Positions 10,296 through 22,200 are shown, counted from the stretch's first letter. The stretch: DNA of 42,531 nucleotides from Selaginella moellendorffii (GCF_000143415.4 NW_003314266.1:2571784-2614314); one strand, 5' to 3'. Numbers and translations: made by a program. Notes: generated from the letters alone by a model not told the origin.

Positions 10296-10426
10296 CGCAA
10301 ACTTCCTAGACAAACGCGTTATGAGAGGAACTGTAGAAAAGTCTTTAAAAACAAGAGCCTTACTTTGGCACCGACAGCACCTAAAGCAAGAGCTATGGCT
10401 TTGCCAACGCACCTGTAACCAGACTG
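10296..10426 (-). pseudogene. FabG-like (3-oxoacyl-ACP reductase) exon relic
   Basis: The minus strand reads LVTGA and then, after an apparent deletion of about 10-11 nt that breaks the frame, GKAIALALGAVGAKV. This is the Rossmann TGxxxGxG region typical of short-chain 3-oxoacyl-ACP reductases, minus the Ser-Arg-Gly-Ile stretch. It is bounded by an acceptor-like 'catttcag' and a donor-like 'aaagtaagg', as expected of an ancient exon. A possible next exon (10300-10345) contains a stop. No intact gene remains. Confidence 0.5.
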
Positions 10427-10733
10427 AAATGCGAATAGTATTTCCTGAGTTGCCTATACTAGACTGAGAAAGCCCCCTGGTACATGAATCTTCAAGTTTA
10501 AAGGAGGGATAAAAAAACGCTCTATGATAAGATATTCTATTACTCGAGGAAACCGCTACTTAGCTTTTCGTGATGAGCTCGACTAAACATGGCGAATTTC
10601 TCCGTCTCAGTTTTGGTGGAAAACTTCCAATATCCTCAACGAACCACTTTGATATCCTGTAGATGACACAGTGAGATCAAGGAAAATGTAGAAACCGAGA
10701 GAGTACCTCTAAAGATAGAAAAGGATGCGCTGC

Positions 10734-12207
10734 TCAACTGTTCAAGTAAGGGTGTAATGACGGTGGCCTGAAACGTCTGGACAATCCCACTACTCTTCGC
10801 TGTGATAGAGTGGTCGAGGATTGTACTGGAGGCAGGAGCTCGTCTGTAGAAAAGAAAGAGAGTGTTGTGCAACAATCAACGAGCGACATGCCTTACCCGG
10901 AGTTGCAGAGGAACATTCAGGCTTCTTCACTGTCACATTCCAGGGAGGCGCTGATCAAAGATAAGAAAAAAGAAGAGCTTACCTTTTGCGGTTTCGCCTA
11001 CTCCAAAAGAAGCACTTACATCTTCTCCTTCATTCATTCTCCGCTTTTTAATTCTCTTCGGAGAAGCGTGTCTGCTAGCATTCGTGCCGTTCCCTTGCTC
11101 TTCCTTTTCGCCCTTTCCAATCAAACAGACACTTCCTTAAAGCAAAGAAGTAAAGCGCAAAAACTTACTCTACGTTTGGTGCTGTCTGGCATATCTTCTA
11201 CCTGGGCTCCAGTCGCCAGCAAGGACAGAATTTATAAACGAGAAGAAAAATAGATAAAACTTACGTACTTCTTGATGCGTCGCTCGATCTTCTTCGTGAA
11301 CCATATCCTCTTCCATAGTTGGCTGCAGAGAAACTCTAAAAAATTGTGCAAGAAATAGAAAAATCGAGTGGCACCTCTTGCACTTTCGCAAGATCATCTA
11401 CATCAGCCGGCTGCAAACGAAGAATCAAAAGTAAACGCATAAAAGGGAAAAAGCGCGAAGAGAGGCACCTGTGGCTGTTTCGTGAGATTTCCTGCACCAC
11501 TTGGCTACAAGCAAGAAACCACATAATTGTCACGGTCAAGGAGCAAAAGAATAGAAAAGGCGAAAGAGTAGTACCTCGTACTGTTTCGAGCGGTCTCCTG
11601 CATCAGCTGCCTGGAAACGAGCATTCTAAATGAGAAGGAAACAAAATCAGCGAAGAAAGAATACCTCGCCAGATTCTTGTAGCTCAAAAGCTCTTGAGCG
11701 ACCTTCTTCGTAAGTAACATCGAGCAAGCACTGGAACGCAATGGATGGATTTGTGGGCGACGAAGAAACAAAACTGGCCGTCGAGATCTCTGAGGCCACC
11801 GCTACATCATTGAGTGACTCTCTGATGGCCCTCTCAAGCTGCATTGCCTCTGCCCGTTCCTGGAAAAAAAAAAATCTGCGGGTAAATCTCCTCTCTCCAA
11901 CGCAAAAGGAAAAACAAGAGAAAAAGCAAACCCAAACGAAGCAGAGTGTGGGTGAGTACCTTTGGATTTGGCCTCGCCTGGAACAAAGGAATGAGCGCCA
12001 CAGCTCCAAAATCTCTCTCGCACAGACTCATACCTTCTTCTTCTTGTGTGCTGCTGCTGCTGCTGCTGCTGCCGAGCTTCTGCTCTCACGCTCCGGCCGC
12101 CGCCTTGCGCTGGTTCTCACGGGCAGCGCCGAGAAATCTTCATCGTCGTCGTCAGAGACGCTCTCGGCGTAGGAAATCCTGGATCGCGCTTGCCGCTGCG
12201 GCCTCAT
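10734..12207 (-). CDS. RAD51AP1-like protein, 11 exons with tandem micro-exons
   Basis: The predicted protein is about 284 residues. Exons (high to low): 12207-12034, 11977-11960 (18 nt), 11859-11665, 11610-11575, 11504-11469, 11410-11375 (three of 36 nt), 11322-11269, 11201-11169, 11112-10983, 10929-10897, 10843-10734. All have GT-AG borders and matching phases. The N-terminus is basic then acidic (MRPQRQARSRISYAESVSDD), followed by Ala8 and a Lys run. A UIM/helix-like LERAIRESL lies in exon 3. A basic KRIKKRR is in exon 9. The C-terminus is VVGLSRRFRPPSLHPYLNS. The GLSRxxRxxxLHP core matches the RAD51-binding C-terminus of vertebrate RAD51AP1, as I remember it, and the N-terminus resembles its DNA-binding start. 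The inferred role is RAD51/DMC1 cofactor in homologous recombination in the nucleus. The exon model is strong; the homology is from memory. Confidence 0.65.
11375..11610 (-). repeat. Tandemly duplicated 36-nt exons within the RAD51AP1-like gene
   Basis: Three successive exons, each exactly 36 nt and phase 0-0, encode AADAGDRSKQYE, PSGAGNLTKQPQ and PADVDDLAKVQE. The DNA of neighbouring exons is clearly related ('gtgcaggaaatctcacgaaacag' against 'atgcaggagaccgctcgaaacag'). The intervening introns (58-70 nt) also begin alike ('gtactactctttcgcc', 'gtgcctctcttcgcg'). A 54-nt exon follows. This indicates tandem duplication of an exon-intron unit. Confidence 0.75.
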
Positions 12208-12499
12208 CGTGGAAATCTCCTAAACCCTAGAATCTCGTTCTCTTAAAGGTGCCATAAACCCTAAACGTGCAAAGTTATGAAAAGAAGTTTGGAAAGGTAA
12301 TAGAAACATATGGTTTACTAACCTGATACTAGTTAATTTAGACTAATAACTAATTACAAAACAAATTACAGTGTTCTTGTGATTTATGTTAGGCTAAAGG
12401 TAAAATTTATAGCTGTCCAACTATTAAAATTACAAAACTACTACACTGTTAATGCAAAATTTGGTCCTCCACAACACAAAACCATTGTCGCCTAACTCA

Positions 12500-15045
12500 T
12501 CACTCATCGTCTTGGTTGTCTTCCTTGTAGAGCTTCACCATGTCATCGATTCGCAAGATGGTGATGGCGGCTTCGGTGGCAAACTGGATCGAGGCGGCGG
12601 GGTCAGAAGCGAGAAACAAACATATAGAGTGGATTTAACCTGTATGATCTTGAGCTTGCTCATTGCCGGCTCCAAAACACCGGCCTCCAGGTTGTTCCTC
12701 ACAGCTCCTTTCAGCAGATCCAAACCATAACTGGATAAAAGCACGAACACGATGCTGTAAGAATCGCCGGCGTTCCTCGGATGGCAAGCTTCTTACCCCG
12801 CGTAGTGCTGCTTGTCGGGCTTGGTCTGCGCAGTGTGGTGGTACGCGCGGAGCTTGGCAACCAGCTCTGTTGAGTCCTTGGCGGCATTCACTGACAAAAC
12901 CTTCACGGGGAAAGATAGAAACGTTAATCGCGGCAAGCAAACACGCATTCGAAGACAAACCTTTGGAATCACAAGGAGCGCTTCAGCAAACTCCGCAATC
13001 GCCAGCTGCTCACGCGATCCCAGAGTTGTGGCCAGATTTTCCAGGTACACCGACAATGCAGCCTCGACAGCACCACCTCCAGCAACGACCTACGAGATAG
13101 TCAGTACAAACGCAAAGACGTCCTCAGTTCACATACCGCACTAGATTCCAGTGTACGCTTCACAATACTCAACGCGTCATGCATGGACCGATCCATTTCA
13201 TCGAGCATATAGTCATTCGCACCGCGGAGAATGATTGAGACCTGTCACAAAACAGCAGAAGTTCTAGCACCACGAAAGCAGAAGTATAACAAGGCTCACA
13301 GCTTTTGTGCTCTTGGCTCCTTTAACCATAATCACATCATCGTCGGCCACATGTTCCTCGGCTACTTCTTCAGCATGACCAAGGTAAGAAGGGTCAAATG
13401 ACTCGCCGCCTTCCATATCGGCCAGAGTAACAACCTGATAGAATGGAGATTCGCTTCAGTAAATTCCTTGAAATTATACTCAACCCCACCATTGTAGCAC
13501 CAGTTGCCTTGGCCACATGCCGTAGGTCCTCCTTCCGAACACGGCGTACAGCTATTGCTCCTGCTTCTACAAAATACTGAGATCACAGCTCCTTAGTCTC
13601 GTTTCAAAAGAGAATCGCTGAGCCATACCTTTAAAGACATATCATCTATTCCTTTCGTAGTGAGAACGACATTAGCACCGGCCTTCAAAATCTTTTGAAT
13701 CCTTTCTTTTGTAATGTCCGATTCCCTGTAGAAGATAGAAAAGTCAGACCAGATAACAAAAAAGAAAAAAAAAAGAAAAAGAAAAGAAAATAGCTATTAC
13801 CTTTGCCGAATCTTCTCCAGCTCACGTGGATCGGTGACTAGAACTTGCACACCCATTTGCATTTTGGACTTTTGAAGGTTGACATCTAGACACGCAATTC
13901 TTGCCGGGTAAACCCGTTGTGGCATGCCTTGTGCAGCACGTCCGGTATTGAGAGCATACCCATTTAACAGATAGCTGTCCTTCCCGCTCTTTCCGTGAGC
14001 TTTCAAGATGTTAATAGACTGGAAAACATATTCGTCAGAATTTGCAGCAATGGGCAATGACAAACCTTAATGGGATATTTCGTCTCGCCCTTCTCGTTAA
14101 CAGTCTTCACAGCTTGTACAGCATCGACGACCTGGAAAAGAATTGATTAATCGATCTCGCGATGAAAGTGTTCTTTACCATTTTCGCGAAAAAGTCACTG
14201 TCTGTACCAATAATCTTAGACGACATGCTTGTTTTCGCGCAGTTGATTAGCGACTCCTTCCCAAGTTTTTCGACCTGCGTCCAAAACTTGAAAAGATCTG
14301 ACTCACAATAGCAATGAATGGCAAAGTTCTAACCTTCACGGACAATCTCTCTTCGATATATTTGCACGATTCACGCATAGCAAGCTGCAGGTTCCACTTG
14401 TGAAAATCTACACAGCACAGAACGCAATCGTGACATACCCTGAATCCACTAATGATAGAAGTAGGATGGATTTTGTTCCGAACTAAATCGTTGGCCCTCT
14501 GAATTTTAGAAGCTTTATCACATAGTAGAAAAGAACGAGAGAGCCATTTTTACCTTCAAGAGCTCTGCGGCAATAATAACTACAGACGTTGTACCATCTC
14601 CAACTTCTTTGTCTTGAAGCTCAGCTAGTTCCACCATAACCTGATGATTTAAACTATCAGCATTGCAGCAAATAAAAGTGAAAGAACTAGAACCCACCTT
14701 AGCAGCAGGATGCTCGACTTCTAACATTTTCAAGATGGTCGCGCCATCGTTCGTCGTTGTAACATCGCCAATATCGTCTACAAGCATCTGCGATGGAGAT
14801 CACAGAACGTTTTTTCAAGAAAACTAAGAAAGAAGAAGCAGACCTTGTCAAGGCCGGTTGGCCCCAGAGAGCTCTTCACAATATTGGCAACGGCCGCGCA
14901 AGCCGTGACTGAAGATCGCCAGAAAGAATCAGTACATAAGGCCGAAATCCCACACTAGAGCGCGAAGAATCTCACCATTCTGTGTGCGCACATCGGCGCC
15001 GCTCTGCCGCTCGCCGAAAATGTCGAGCGTCTGCACCTGCGCCAT
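12500..15045 (-). CDS. CCT1: T-complex chaperonin subunit alpha (CCT1/TCP-1)
   Basis: Complete 544-residue subunit of the cytosolic TRiC/CCT chaperonin, which folds actin, tubulin and other proteins with ATP. Seventeen exons: 15045-14976, 14908-14844, 14787-14698, 14640-14554, 14498-14439, 14384-14334, 14274-14179, 14131-14066, 14018-13801, 13725-13629, 13576-13490, 13434-13300, 13241-13137, 13089-12961, 12900-12797, 12730-12640, 12583-12500. All phases join. Family motifs are all present: [21 protein letters not shown], the CCT1-typical [20 protein letters not shown] and [25 protein letters not shown] and [14 protein letters not shown]. Length equals that of the Arabidopsis protein. Introns are 40-100 nt. 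The stop is 292 bp from the start of the RAD51AP1-like gene. A broken partial copy lies 3 kb away at 9.0-9.8 kb. Confidence 0.97.
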
Positions 15046-15191
15046 CGCTCTCGCAGTCACAAGCTCAAAAAAAAACTAGGGCACAAAGGGATATTCTAGG
15101 AATCCTGTTTACTAAGTGATTAAGATTAATTTAATTCAAGAGCAAAGGGATATTCCAAGATTATGGTTTATTGCAAAGTACCGCGTTAAGG

Positions 15192-16877
15192 TTAATTAAA
15201 TTCGACTATGGCCCGGCCAAGGATTTGTCCTCTGTCCAAGGCATCAAACGTTTGGTTCACTTCTTCCAGACCACATCGCTGCGTCACCGCGCTGCTTAGA
15301 TTGATGGCTCCAATCTCCGCGAGGGTGACGAGCTCTGGAAGATCTTGTCTCGCTCGAGCTCCATAAGAACCGATGATTCTCACCTGTAGAAACGAAACAA
15401 ATTTGGATGAGAGGATCCAAGGCACCGCAAAGATTGAGTTACCTGTCTACGAACAACGTGAACCATGTCGAATTCTGCCGTGGTTCCAAACGAGGCGAGC
15501 CCGACCATCACAGCTCGGCCTCCATCGCGGACGCTCATGGCTGTTTGCTGGAAGGTCTTTGGTTTTCCCAGTGCTTCAATGGCAACGTCGACTCCTCTTC
15601 CACCGGTGAGCTCCTGGACGAACGAAAGACTGTAAGCGACCATCTACAATATACTTGAGAACTTGATTTACCTTGATAGCTTCCACAGGATTTACTTTGG
15701 TTGAGTTCACGGTGTGTGTTGCTCCAAGCTTCTTGGAGTTCTCCAGCTTTTTGTCATCGACATCAACTGCAATAACTTGGCGAGCTCCAAACGCTCGAGC
15801 TAACTGCAAGCAGCTGTTCCAACCGTTGTTAAGAAGATCGTGAACAAAAATAAGTTCTCTTTGTGCAGCAAACCTGGATCCAACACCACCGATGCCAATC
15901 ACGGATACGGTTTCGCCAGCACGTAAGTTGGCTGCATTCTTCACGGCTCCATAAGCTGTAAAAACTGCACATCCCATTATCGCTGCGTCCGAGTAAGGCA
16001 GAGTAGAAGGTAGGACTGCTAATGCGTTGGAGGGAACTACACAATACTCGGCCATGCCTCCCATGCTGTACATATGAATCGGCTTTCCTGCACGAGAAAA
16101 AACCAAGAAAATCAGGAGAGCAAAGAAGCGATTTTTTCAAACCATTGCTCGCAATGAATAATCGAGTCTGTCCATCATAAAGAGCTCCTTTGCCTCTACT
16201 ATACTTAAAGAAAGTCTCGCAGAGATCTTCTTGTCCCTGGAGTTATATGTTAGAATACGGGAATTCTAGCTAAAACTCTTCACTTGCCTTGACGCAGTAG
16301 AAGCATCCTCCACAAGGCATGATGAATGCTCCGACAGCTCGTGCACCGATCGGGAGCCTGGATTTCGCAGCTTAAAAATCACTGAATCACTGACACTAAA
16401 AGAGTCACCTCTTTTAAGTTTCGCTAGAATACCTTTGTAGTGTAGCAGCATCCGTGTGTGGACCGTGCTCCATGATCTCTCCAGTCACTTCATGGCCGAG
16501 AACTACTGGCAAGGGGAACGGCTGATCCTTCTTGATGATGTGCAAATCCGAGTGGCAAACTCCACAAGCTGCCCGATCCATGGAAATTTAGATCGATCGA
16601 TCCAAACAATCCACATACCTTTCGTCTTGAGCAGCACCTCTCCAAATTTCGGCCGAGGCATTTGCATATCCTCCAGCGTCATCGGCTTGCCGGGCTCCCA
16701 CAGCACCGCGGCTCTCATTGTCGACGCCGTCCCGGCGGCTGTGAACTCTCGGCCATCGAGCGAAGGCGATGGCGCTAGCGTTGGCGCCGCCACTGCCGAT
16801 CCGGATTCATAGCGGCAGCCCTGGAAATTTGAGAACCTAAGGAGCAGCGATCTAAACCCTCGGCGCCCTTGGAGCAT
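15192..16877 (-). CDS. Zinc-binding alcohol dehydrogenase-like protein (MDR family)
   Basis: A 425-residue medium-chain dehydrogenase in eight exons: 16877-16619, 16568-16433, 16357-16288, 16236-16143, 16087-15874, 15813-15672, 15613-15443, 15383-15192. The first about 50 residues (MLQGRRGFRSLLLRFSN...) are Arg/Ser-rich, like an organelle presequence. The GroES-like domain carries catalytic zinc ligands in ACGVCHSDLH and GHEVTG, and structural zinc cysteines around CGGCFYCVKGQEDLC. The NAD(P) Rossmann motif is GIGGVGS. It resembles the Arabidopsis At5g63620 type of ADH-like protein; the physiological substrate is not evident. The third intron uses a GC donor (AAG|GCAAGT). Its start faces the DUF604 gene across 328 bp, a probable shared promoter region. 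Confidence 0.93.
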
Positions 16878-17205
16878 TGCTTCCTTCCAGTGTGGATCGA
16901 AGCTGGCGCTTTCTTATCCAAATTGGTCTTTGGATCGAATCCCTTTAACTGAAATAATCTGGAAAACGAATATTCACTGGATGGAATGAAATATTCGTTG
17001 TTTTATATTACTTTTGCCCTACACTAGAAACAGGAGGAGAGTCGTGAACGAATTTACACACGCGGACGTCGTCAATCATGAGGGATTTGTCGCGGGAGCT
17101 AGTCATCGATCACAGGTATTGCGTGATTGCGCGACGCTGGATGATCGATCGCTGTCACAGATTACGAGGTTCTTGCGCCGGATTTCTTGGATCTCTTCTT
17201 CGTCG

Positions 17206-18770
17206 ATGGAAGGCAAGGAGCCCGGATCCAGGGCATGGAGGCCAGCGCTGGGATTGCCGGCGATCTTCCAGCTCGCGCTCGCGATCTTCACCGTGTGCTT
17301 CTTGATCCAGCAGCTGCGGCCGCCGCCGAGCAATGCGAGCTACGATCGAGCGATGGATCGCCGGCGCGAGCGAGGGCAAGATCAAGATCAAGAAGATCAA
17401 GAAACGCGGCTGAGCAATATCCTCTTTGGGATCGGGGCGGCGTCGAGCGTTCTTGAGAGGAGGAAAGATTTCATCAAGGCGTGGTGGAGGCCCGGCCAGA
17501 CTCGCGGATTCGTCTTCGTGGATCAGCCGCCGCCGCTAGCCGAGTCTTTCTGGGACAATTCCTCGCTCCCGGAGCTCCGGATCTCGGAGAGCACCGCGCG
17601 ATTCAGGTACACATTCCCGAGAGGGCGGCGATCCGCCATCCGGATCTCCAGGATCGTCTCGGAGATGTTTCGGATGGGGCTGCCCGGCGTGAGATGGTTC
17701 GTTCTTGGCGACGATGACACGGTCTTCTTCGTTGACAATCTCGCCCGCGTGCTCGCGAAGTATGACCACACCAAGTTCTTCTACGTGGGATCCAGCTCCG
17801 AGAACCATCTCCAAAACGTGAGAGGCTTCTCGTCCTTCATGGCCTATGGAGGAGGGGGATTCGCAATAAGCTACGCGCTGGCCGAGGCGCTCGCAGCGAT
17901 GCAAGACGATTGCCTCGAGAGGTACCACTTTCTCTACGGGAGCGATGATCGGATCCAGGCTTGCATGGCCGAGCTGGGCGTGCAGCTCACTCGAGAGCCC
18001 GGATTCCACCAGGTAAAACTCTCTCAATCGTGTTCTCTCTTCCTCGATCGTCTAAAGTTTGTTCTTTTGCTGCTCGTTCTTCCAGCTCGATGTTTTGGGC
18101 GATGCTTCTGGGCTTCTAGCAGCTCATCCCATCGCTCCAGCGCTCTCTCTACACCATCTCAACGTCATCCATCCGCTCTTCCCCAATGCAACGCAGCGGC
18201 AGTCCATCAATCGCCTCTTCTCGGCGGCAAGGATCGACCCGGCGGGGATCTTCCAGCAGTCGATTTGCTACGACAGACACAGGAACTTTTCGATCCAGGT
18301 ATCGTGGGGCTACCTCGTACAAGTTAGCCAGGAACTTATCTCTCCCAGGATCCTGGAGCTCCCGCTGAGAACTTTCGTGGGGTGGTATGGCGAGAGAAGT
18401 GAGCTGAGCTTCCCGTTCAAGACGAGGGCCCTGCCGGTGGATCTCTGCCAGAGGCCCGTGAGGTTCTACATGGAATCCGTGAAGAGCAGCAGCAATGGCA
18501 GTGGAATCTCTGTGAGCAATTACGTCAAGAGTGAGGCGCCGGCGGCCGCGGCTTGCTCGAGCTGGCTTGGGATCGAGACGATCTTGGTGGACAAGGAAGC
18601 AAGCGATGAATCGTGGTACAAGGTATGTGTTCTTCATTACTATATCGATCAAAGTTGGCTGATGATCTGGATAAAAAACTTTCTAGGCACTGAGGAGGCA
18701 GTGCTGCAAAATTCTTGAATCGAGAGAGGGAGGAGGAGTTGTTCGTCTAGAGATTCGTCAGTGTAGCTAG
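17206..18770 (+). CDS. DUF604/GT31-like type II membrane glycosyltransferase
   Basis: A 475-residue protein in three exons: 17206-18012, 18086-18622, 18687-18770. A short cytosolic N-terminus is followed by a single signal-anchor (about LPAIFQLALAIFTVCFLI), so the catalytic domain should lie in the Golgi lumen. The DXD-type metal/nucleotide-sugar site is GDDDTVFF near residue 169. Other DUF604 hallmarks are KYDHTKFFYVGSSSENH, FMAYGGGGFAIS, GSDDRIQACMAELGV and the C-terminal CQRPVRFYMES. The donor and acceptor sugars are unknown, though relatives are Fringe-like beta-1,3-glycosyltransferases. I start at 17206 because the upstream in-frame extension has no ATG and the anchor follows closely. 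The gene is GC-rich relative to flanks. Confidence 0.9.
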
Positions 18771-19202
18771 TTCAGGATTTGAGACTAAACTGTAAATTAC
18801 GCTGAGAAAGAATTTAGTCAAGAGATTTACAAAGGCTTTCAGTCCCCGCAAAAGATTTTGACTGGTGAGAGTGTGCTTTCTCTTTTGGAGCTGTTATGAT
18901 CAGTTTTTACACCGGAGTCGTGCTTGGCGATCGAACGCTGGGTATGCTGGAAAGATCGAGAGAAATGTGGTGGATAGCCATTCTTGCAGCATTTGCCCAC
19001 AAGCGGCATTTTTATCTCGTCGGTGCGCTGCTTAGCAAAATGCCAGTAAAGCTTTGAGTATTTGCCTCGCTGGGAAGGGTTCTCTGCCAATCGCCCAAGG
19101 GAGAAAGTTGGATTGACTCGCGAGGCTATTACTCCCGAGGCTCAAAGCGATTATCAGGTAGTGTTTCCTTGTTTCATGAGGAGGAGATTAAAGTTCCCGC
19201 GC
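18771..19202. other. Intergenic; no supported gene
   Basis: A minus-strand frame across about 18839-19090 is open for about 80 codons but lacks an ATG and any recognisable motif. It may be a relic. Otherwise this is 3' flank of the DUF604 gene and 5' flank of the transporter. Confidence 0.5.
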
Positions 19203-19210
19203 TATAAATA
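19203..19210 (+). promoter_or_regulatory. TATA box of the ABCG/PDR transporter
   Basis: A consensus TATAAATA lies 42 bp upstream of the transporter ATG at 19252, implying a short 5' leader. Confidence 0.65.
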
Positions 19211-19251
19211 CCTTGCCACCTTTTGTGTTGCTTTCGTCACGGGGCTTGGCG

Positions 19252-22200
19252 ATGGCGGAGGCCTCTGGGCTTGGGCCGTGCGAGCTGGGCGGCGACTTCA
19301 CCTTCGAGCGCAAGCACGGTGGCCAGCGATCCTGGACGGACGACGATGGTCTCGGCGGCTCGGCGTTTGGTGATGGCCACCACCGCGATCGAGGCGACGA
19401 CGATCTTCTCTGGGCCGCCCTGGAGAAGCTCCCAACTTATCGCCGGCTTCGCACGACTCTCCTGGAAGAACTCGAGGCTGGAGATCAAGATCAAGGTATG
19501 TTGCTTTAGATCTTACTCTCTCGAGACGATCCAATAGAGCTTAAACTTTTCTCCAGGATCGACCAAGCACGTCATGGACGTGAGCAGCTTGACCCGGATG
19601 GAGAGGCAGAGGATCATCGAGAGAGCCTTCGCCACCACGGACCAAGACAACGAAACGCTGGTGGCGAGGCTGCGAGAGAGAATCCAGGCGGTGGGAGTGC
19701 AAATCCCGCGAGTGGAGGTCCGCTTCCAGAACCTCCGCGTCTCCGCCGACGCCTACGTCGGATCCAGAGCCCTCCCAACGCTCGTTAACTTCGTGAGGAA
19801 CATCACCGAGGGCCTCCTAGCAGCGTCCGGGGTCCTGGCCTCGAAAAAACGCGAGATCCACATCCTGAAAGACGTGAGCGGGGTGGTGAAGCCGGGAAGG
19901 ACGATGCTGCTGCTGGGGCCTCCCGGATCCGGCAAGTCGACGCTCCTGCGAGCTCTTGCCGGGAAGCTGGATCAAAGCCTCAAGACCACCGGAGCCGTCA
20001 CTTACAATGGCCACACCTTGGACGAGTTCGAAGCTCGGAGAACTTCCTCGTACATTAGCCAGGAGGACGATCACATCGGCGAGCTTACGGTCCGCGAGAC
20101 GCTCGACTTTGCTGCTCGCTGCCAGGGAGTTGGATTCACGATAGATCTACTGATGGAGCTGCTGCGGCGGGAGAAGCGCGAGAACATCCGGCCGGATCCA
20201 TGCATCGACGCGTTCATGAAGCTGGCGGCGGTGGAGGGCGCGCGGCACAGCGTCCGGACGAACTACGTGATGAAAGTCCTGGGCCTGGAGATCTGCGCGG
20301 ACACGGTGGTGGGGAGCGACATGCTGCGCGGCGTCTCGGGCGGGCAGAAGAAGCGCGTCACCACCGGGGAGATGATCGTCGGGCCCAAGAAGACGCTCTT
20401 CATGGACGAGATCTCCACGGGGCTGGACAGCTCCACCACCTTTCAGATCGTCAGGTGCGTCCGCAACTTCGCGCACTCGCTCGAGGGGACGGTGCTCATG
20501 GCGCTGCTTCAGCCACCTCCGGAAACATTCGAGCTCTTCGACGACGTCCTGCTCCTCGCCGAGGGTCACATCGTCTACCTCGGCCCCCGCGAGCACATCC
20601 TCGACTTCTTCGCGAGCTTGGGCTTCCAGCTCCCGCCCCGCAAGGCCATCGCGGACTTCCTCCAGGAGGTGACGTCCCGGAAGGATCAGCAGCAGTACTG
20701 GGCGGACGAGACACGGCCTTACAGCTACGTCCCGGTCGCCACCATCGCCAGGGCATTCAAAGGCTACGAAGTTGGCAAAGACCTCGGACTCCACCTCGGG
20801 TCCCCGTTCGAGAAGGAGTCCGGCCACCCCGCCGCGCTCACGACGACCAAGTATGGAATCCCGCGCTGGGAGATGTTCAAGGCGTGCACCGAGCGCGAGT
20901 GGCTTCTCATCAAGCGCAACCGGTTCCTCTACACTTTCCGGACTGCGCAGGTCGCGTTCATGGCGTTCGTGGCCGGGACCTTGTTCTTGCGGACGAGGAT
21001 CCATCCGGACAGTGAGAGCGATGGAAATCTCTACCTCGCCACGCTCTTCTACGCGCTGGTCCACATGATGTTCAATGGTTTCTCGGAGATGGCGATCACG
21101 GTTCATCGGCTGCCAGTGTTCTACAAGCAGCGGGACAACCTCTTCTTTCCCGGCTGGGCGTTTTCGCTCCCAAGCTGGCTGCTCCGGATACCATACTCGG
21201 TGATCGAGGGAGTGATATGGTCGTGTATTGTCTACTACACGGTCGGATTGGATCCACAGCCGCAGAGGTTCTTCCGGTATATGTTCTTGCTGGTTCTCAT
21301 GCACCAGATGGCTCTCGCGATGTTTCGCTTCATCGGTGCCGTGGGGAGGAACATGATCGTCGCCAACACGTTTGGATCATTTGGGATTCTTATTGTTTTC
21401 CTCCTCGGGGGCTTCGTGATCGATAGAACTCACATACCAGGGTGGTGGATCTGGGCTTATTGGCTCTCGCCGCTCTCGTACGCCGAGAACGCGCTGGCCG
21501 TGAACGAGTTTGGAGCTTCGCGGTGGGATAAGTCCGTGCATGGTGACGACGGAAAGCTCTACGTGAAGATCTTGAAGCCGAGGGGCCTCTTTGTGGAGAG
21601 TTACTGGTATTGGATCGGGATTGCGGTGCTGGTCGGGTATATAGTTTTGCTCCAGCTGCTGGGAACGCTCGCTCTCTCGTATCTCAATCCTCTCCGGAAG
21701 CCTCAGGCCGTGGTCTCGGAGGAAAGTTTGCGAGAGATGGCGGACAATGACGCGGAAGTTCGTGAGAGTCCAGTAGCGATCGAGGTTTTGCCAGTATCGA
21801 ATGGAGGAGGAGGAGTGACGAAAGGGATGATCCTGCCGTTCCAGCCGCTGGCACTAACTTTCCAGAAGGTTTGCTACTTCGTGGACGTTCCGGCCGAGAT
21901 GAGAGCCCAGGGAGTGACCGAGGACAGGCTCCAGCTTCTCCGGGACGTGAGCGGAGCTTTCAGGCCGGGGGTTCTTACAGCGCTCGTCGGCGTGAGTGGA
22001 GCCGGCAAGACGACTCTCATGGACGTTCTTGCGGGAAGGAAAACCGGGGGATACATCCAGGGCGACGTGAGGGTCTCCGGGTTTCCAAAGCTCCAGAAAA
22101 CTTTCGCGAGGATCTCCGGCTACGTGGAACAAACGGACATACATTCCCCACAGGTGACCGTCTACGAATCGCTCGTTTACTCCGCGTGGCTGCGACTCCC

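Noticed and set aside
11647-12172. Plus-strand gene at 11.7-12.2 kb
   Set aside because: Open frame on the antisense of exon 3 and exon 1 of the RAD51AP1-like gene, whose splice-linked exons explain the region better.
17014-17205. N-terminal extension of the DUF604 gene
   Set aside because: The frame is open but has no ATG before 17206, and the signal-anchor sits where expected when starting at 17206.
18839-19090. Possible minus-strand exon
   Set aside because: Open for about 80 codons but lacks an ATG, clear partners and any known motif.
20147-21304. Long open frame antisense to the ABC transporter
   Set aside because: Shadow of GC-rich codons in the transporter; Arg/Glu/His-rich with no domain.
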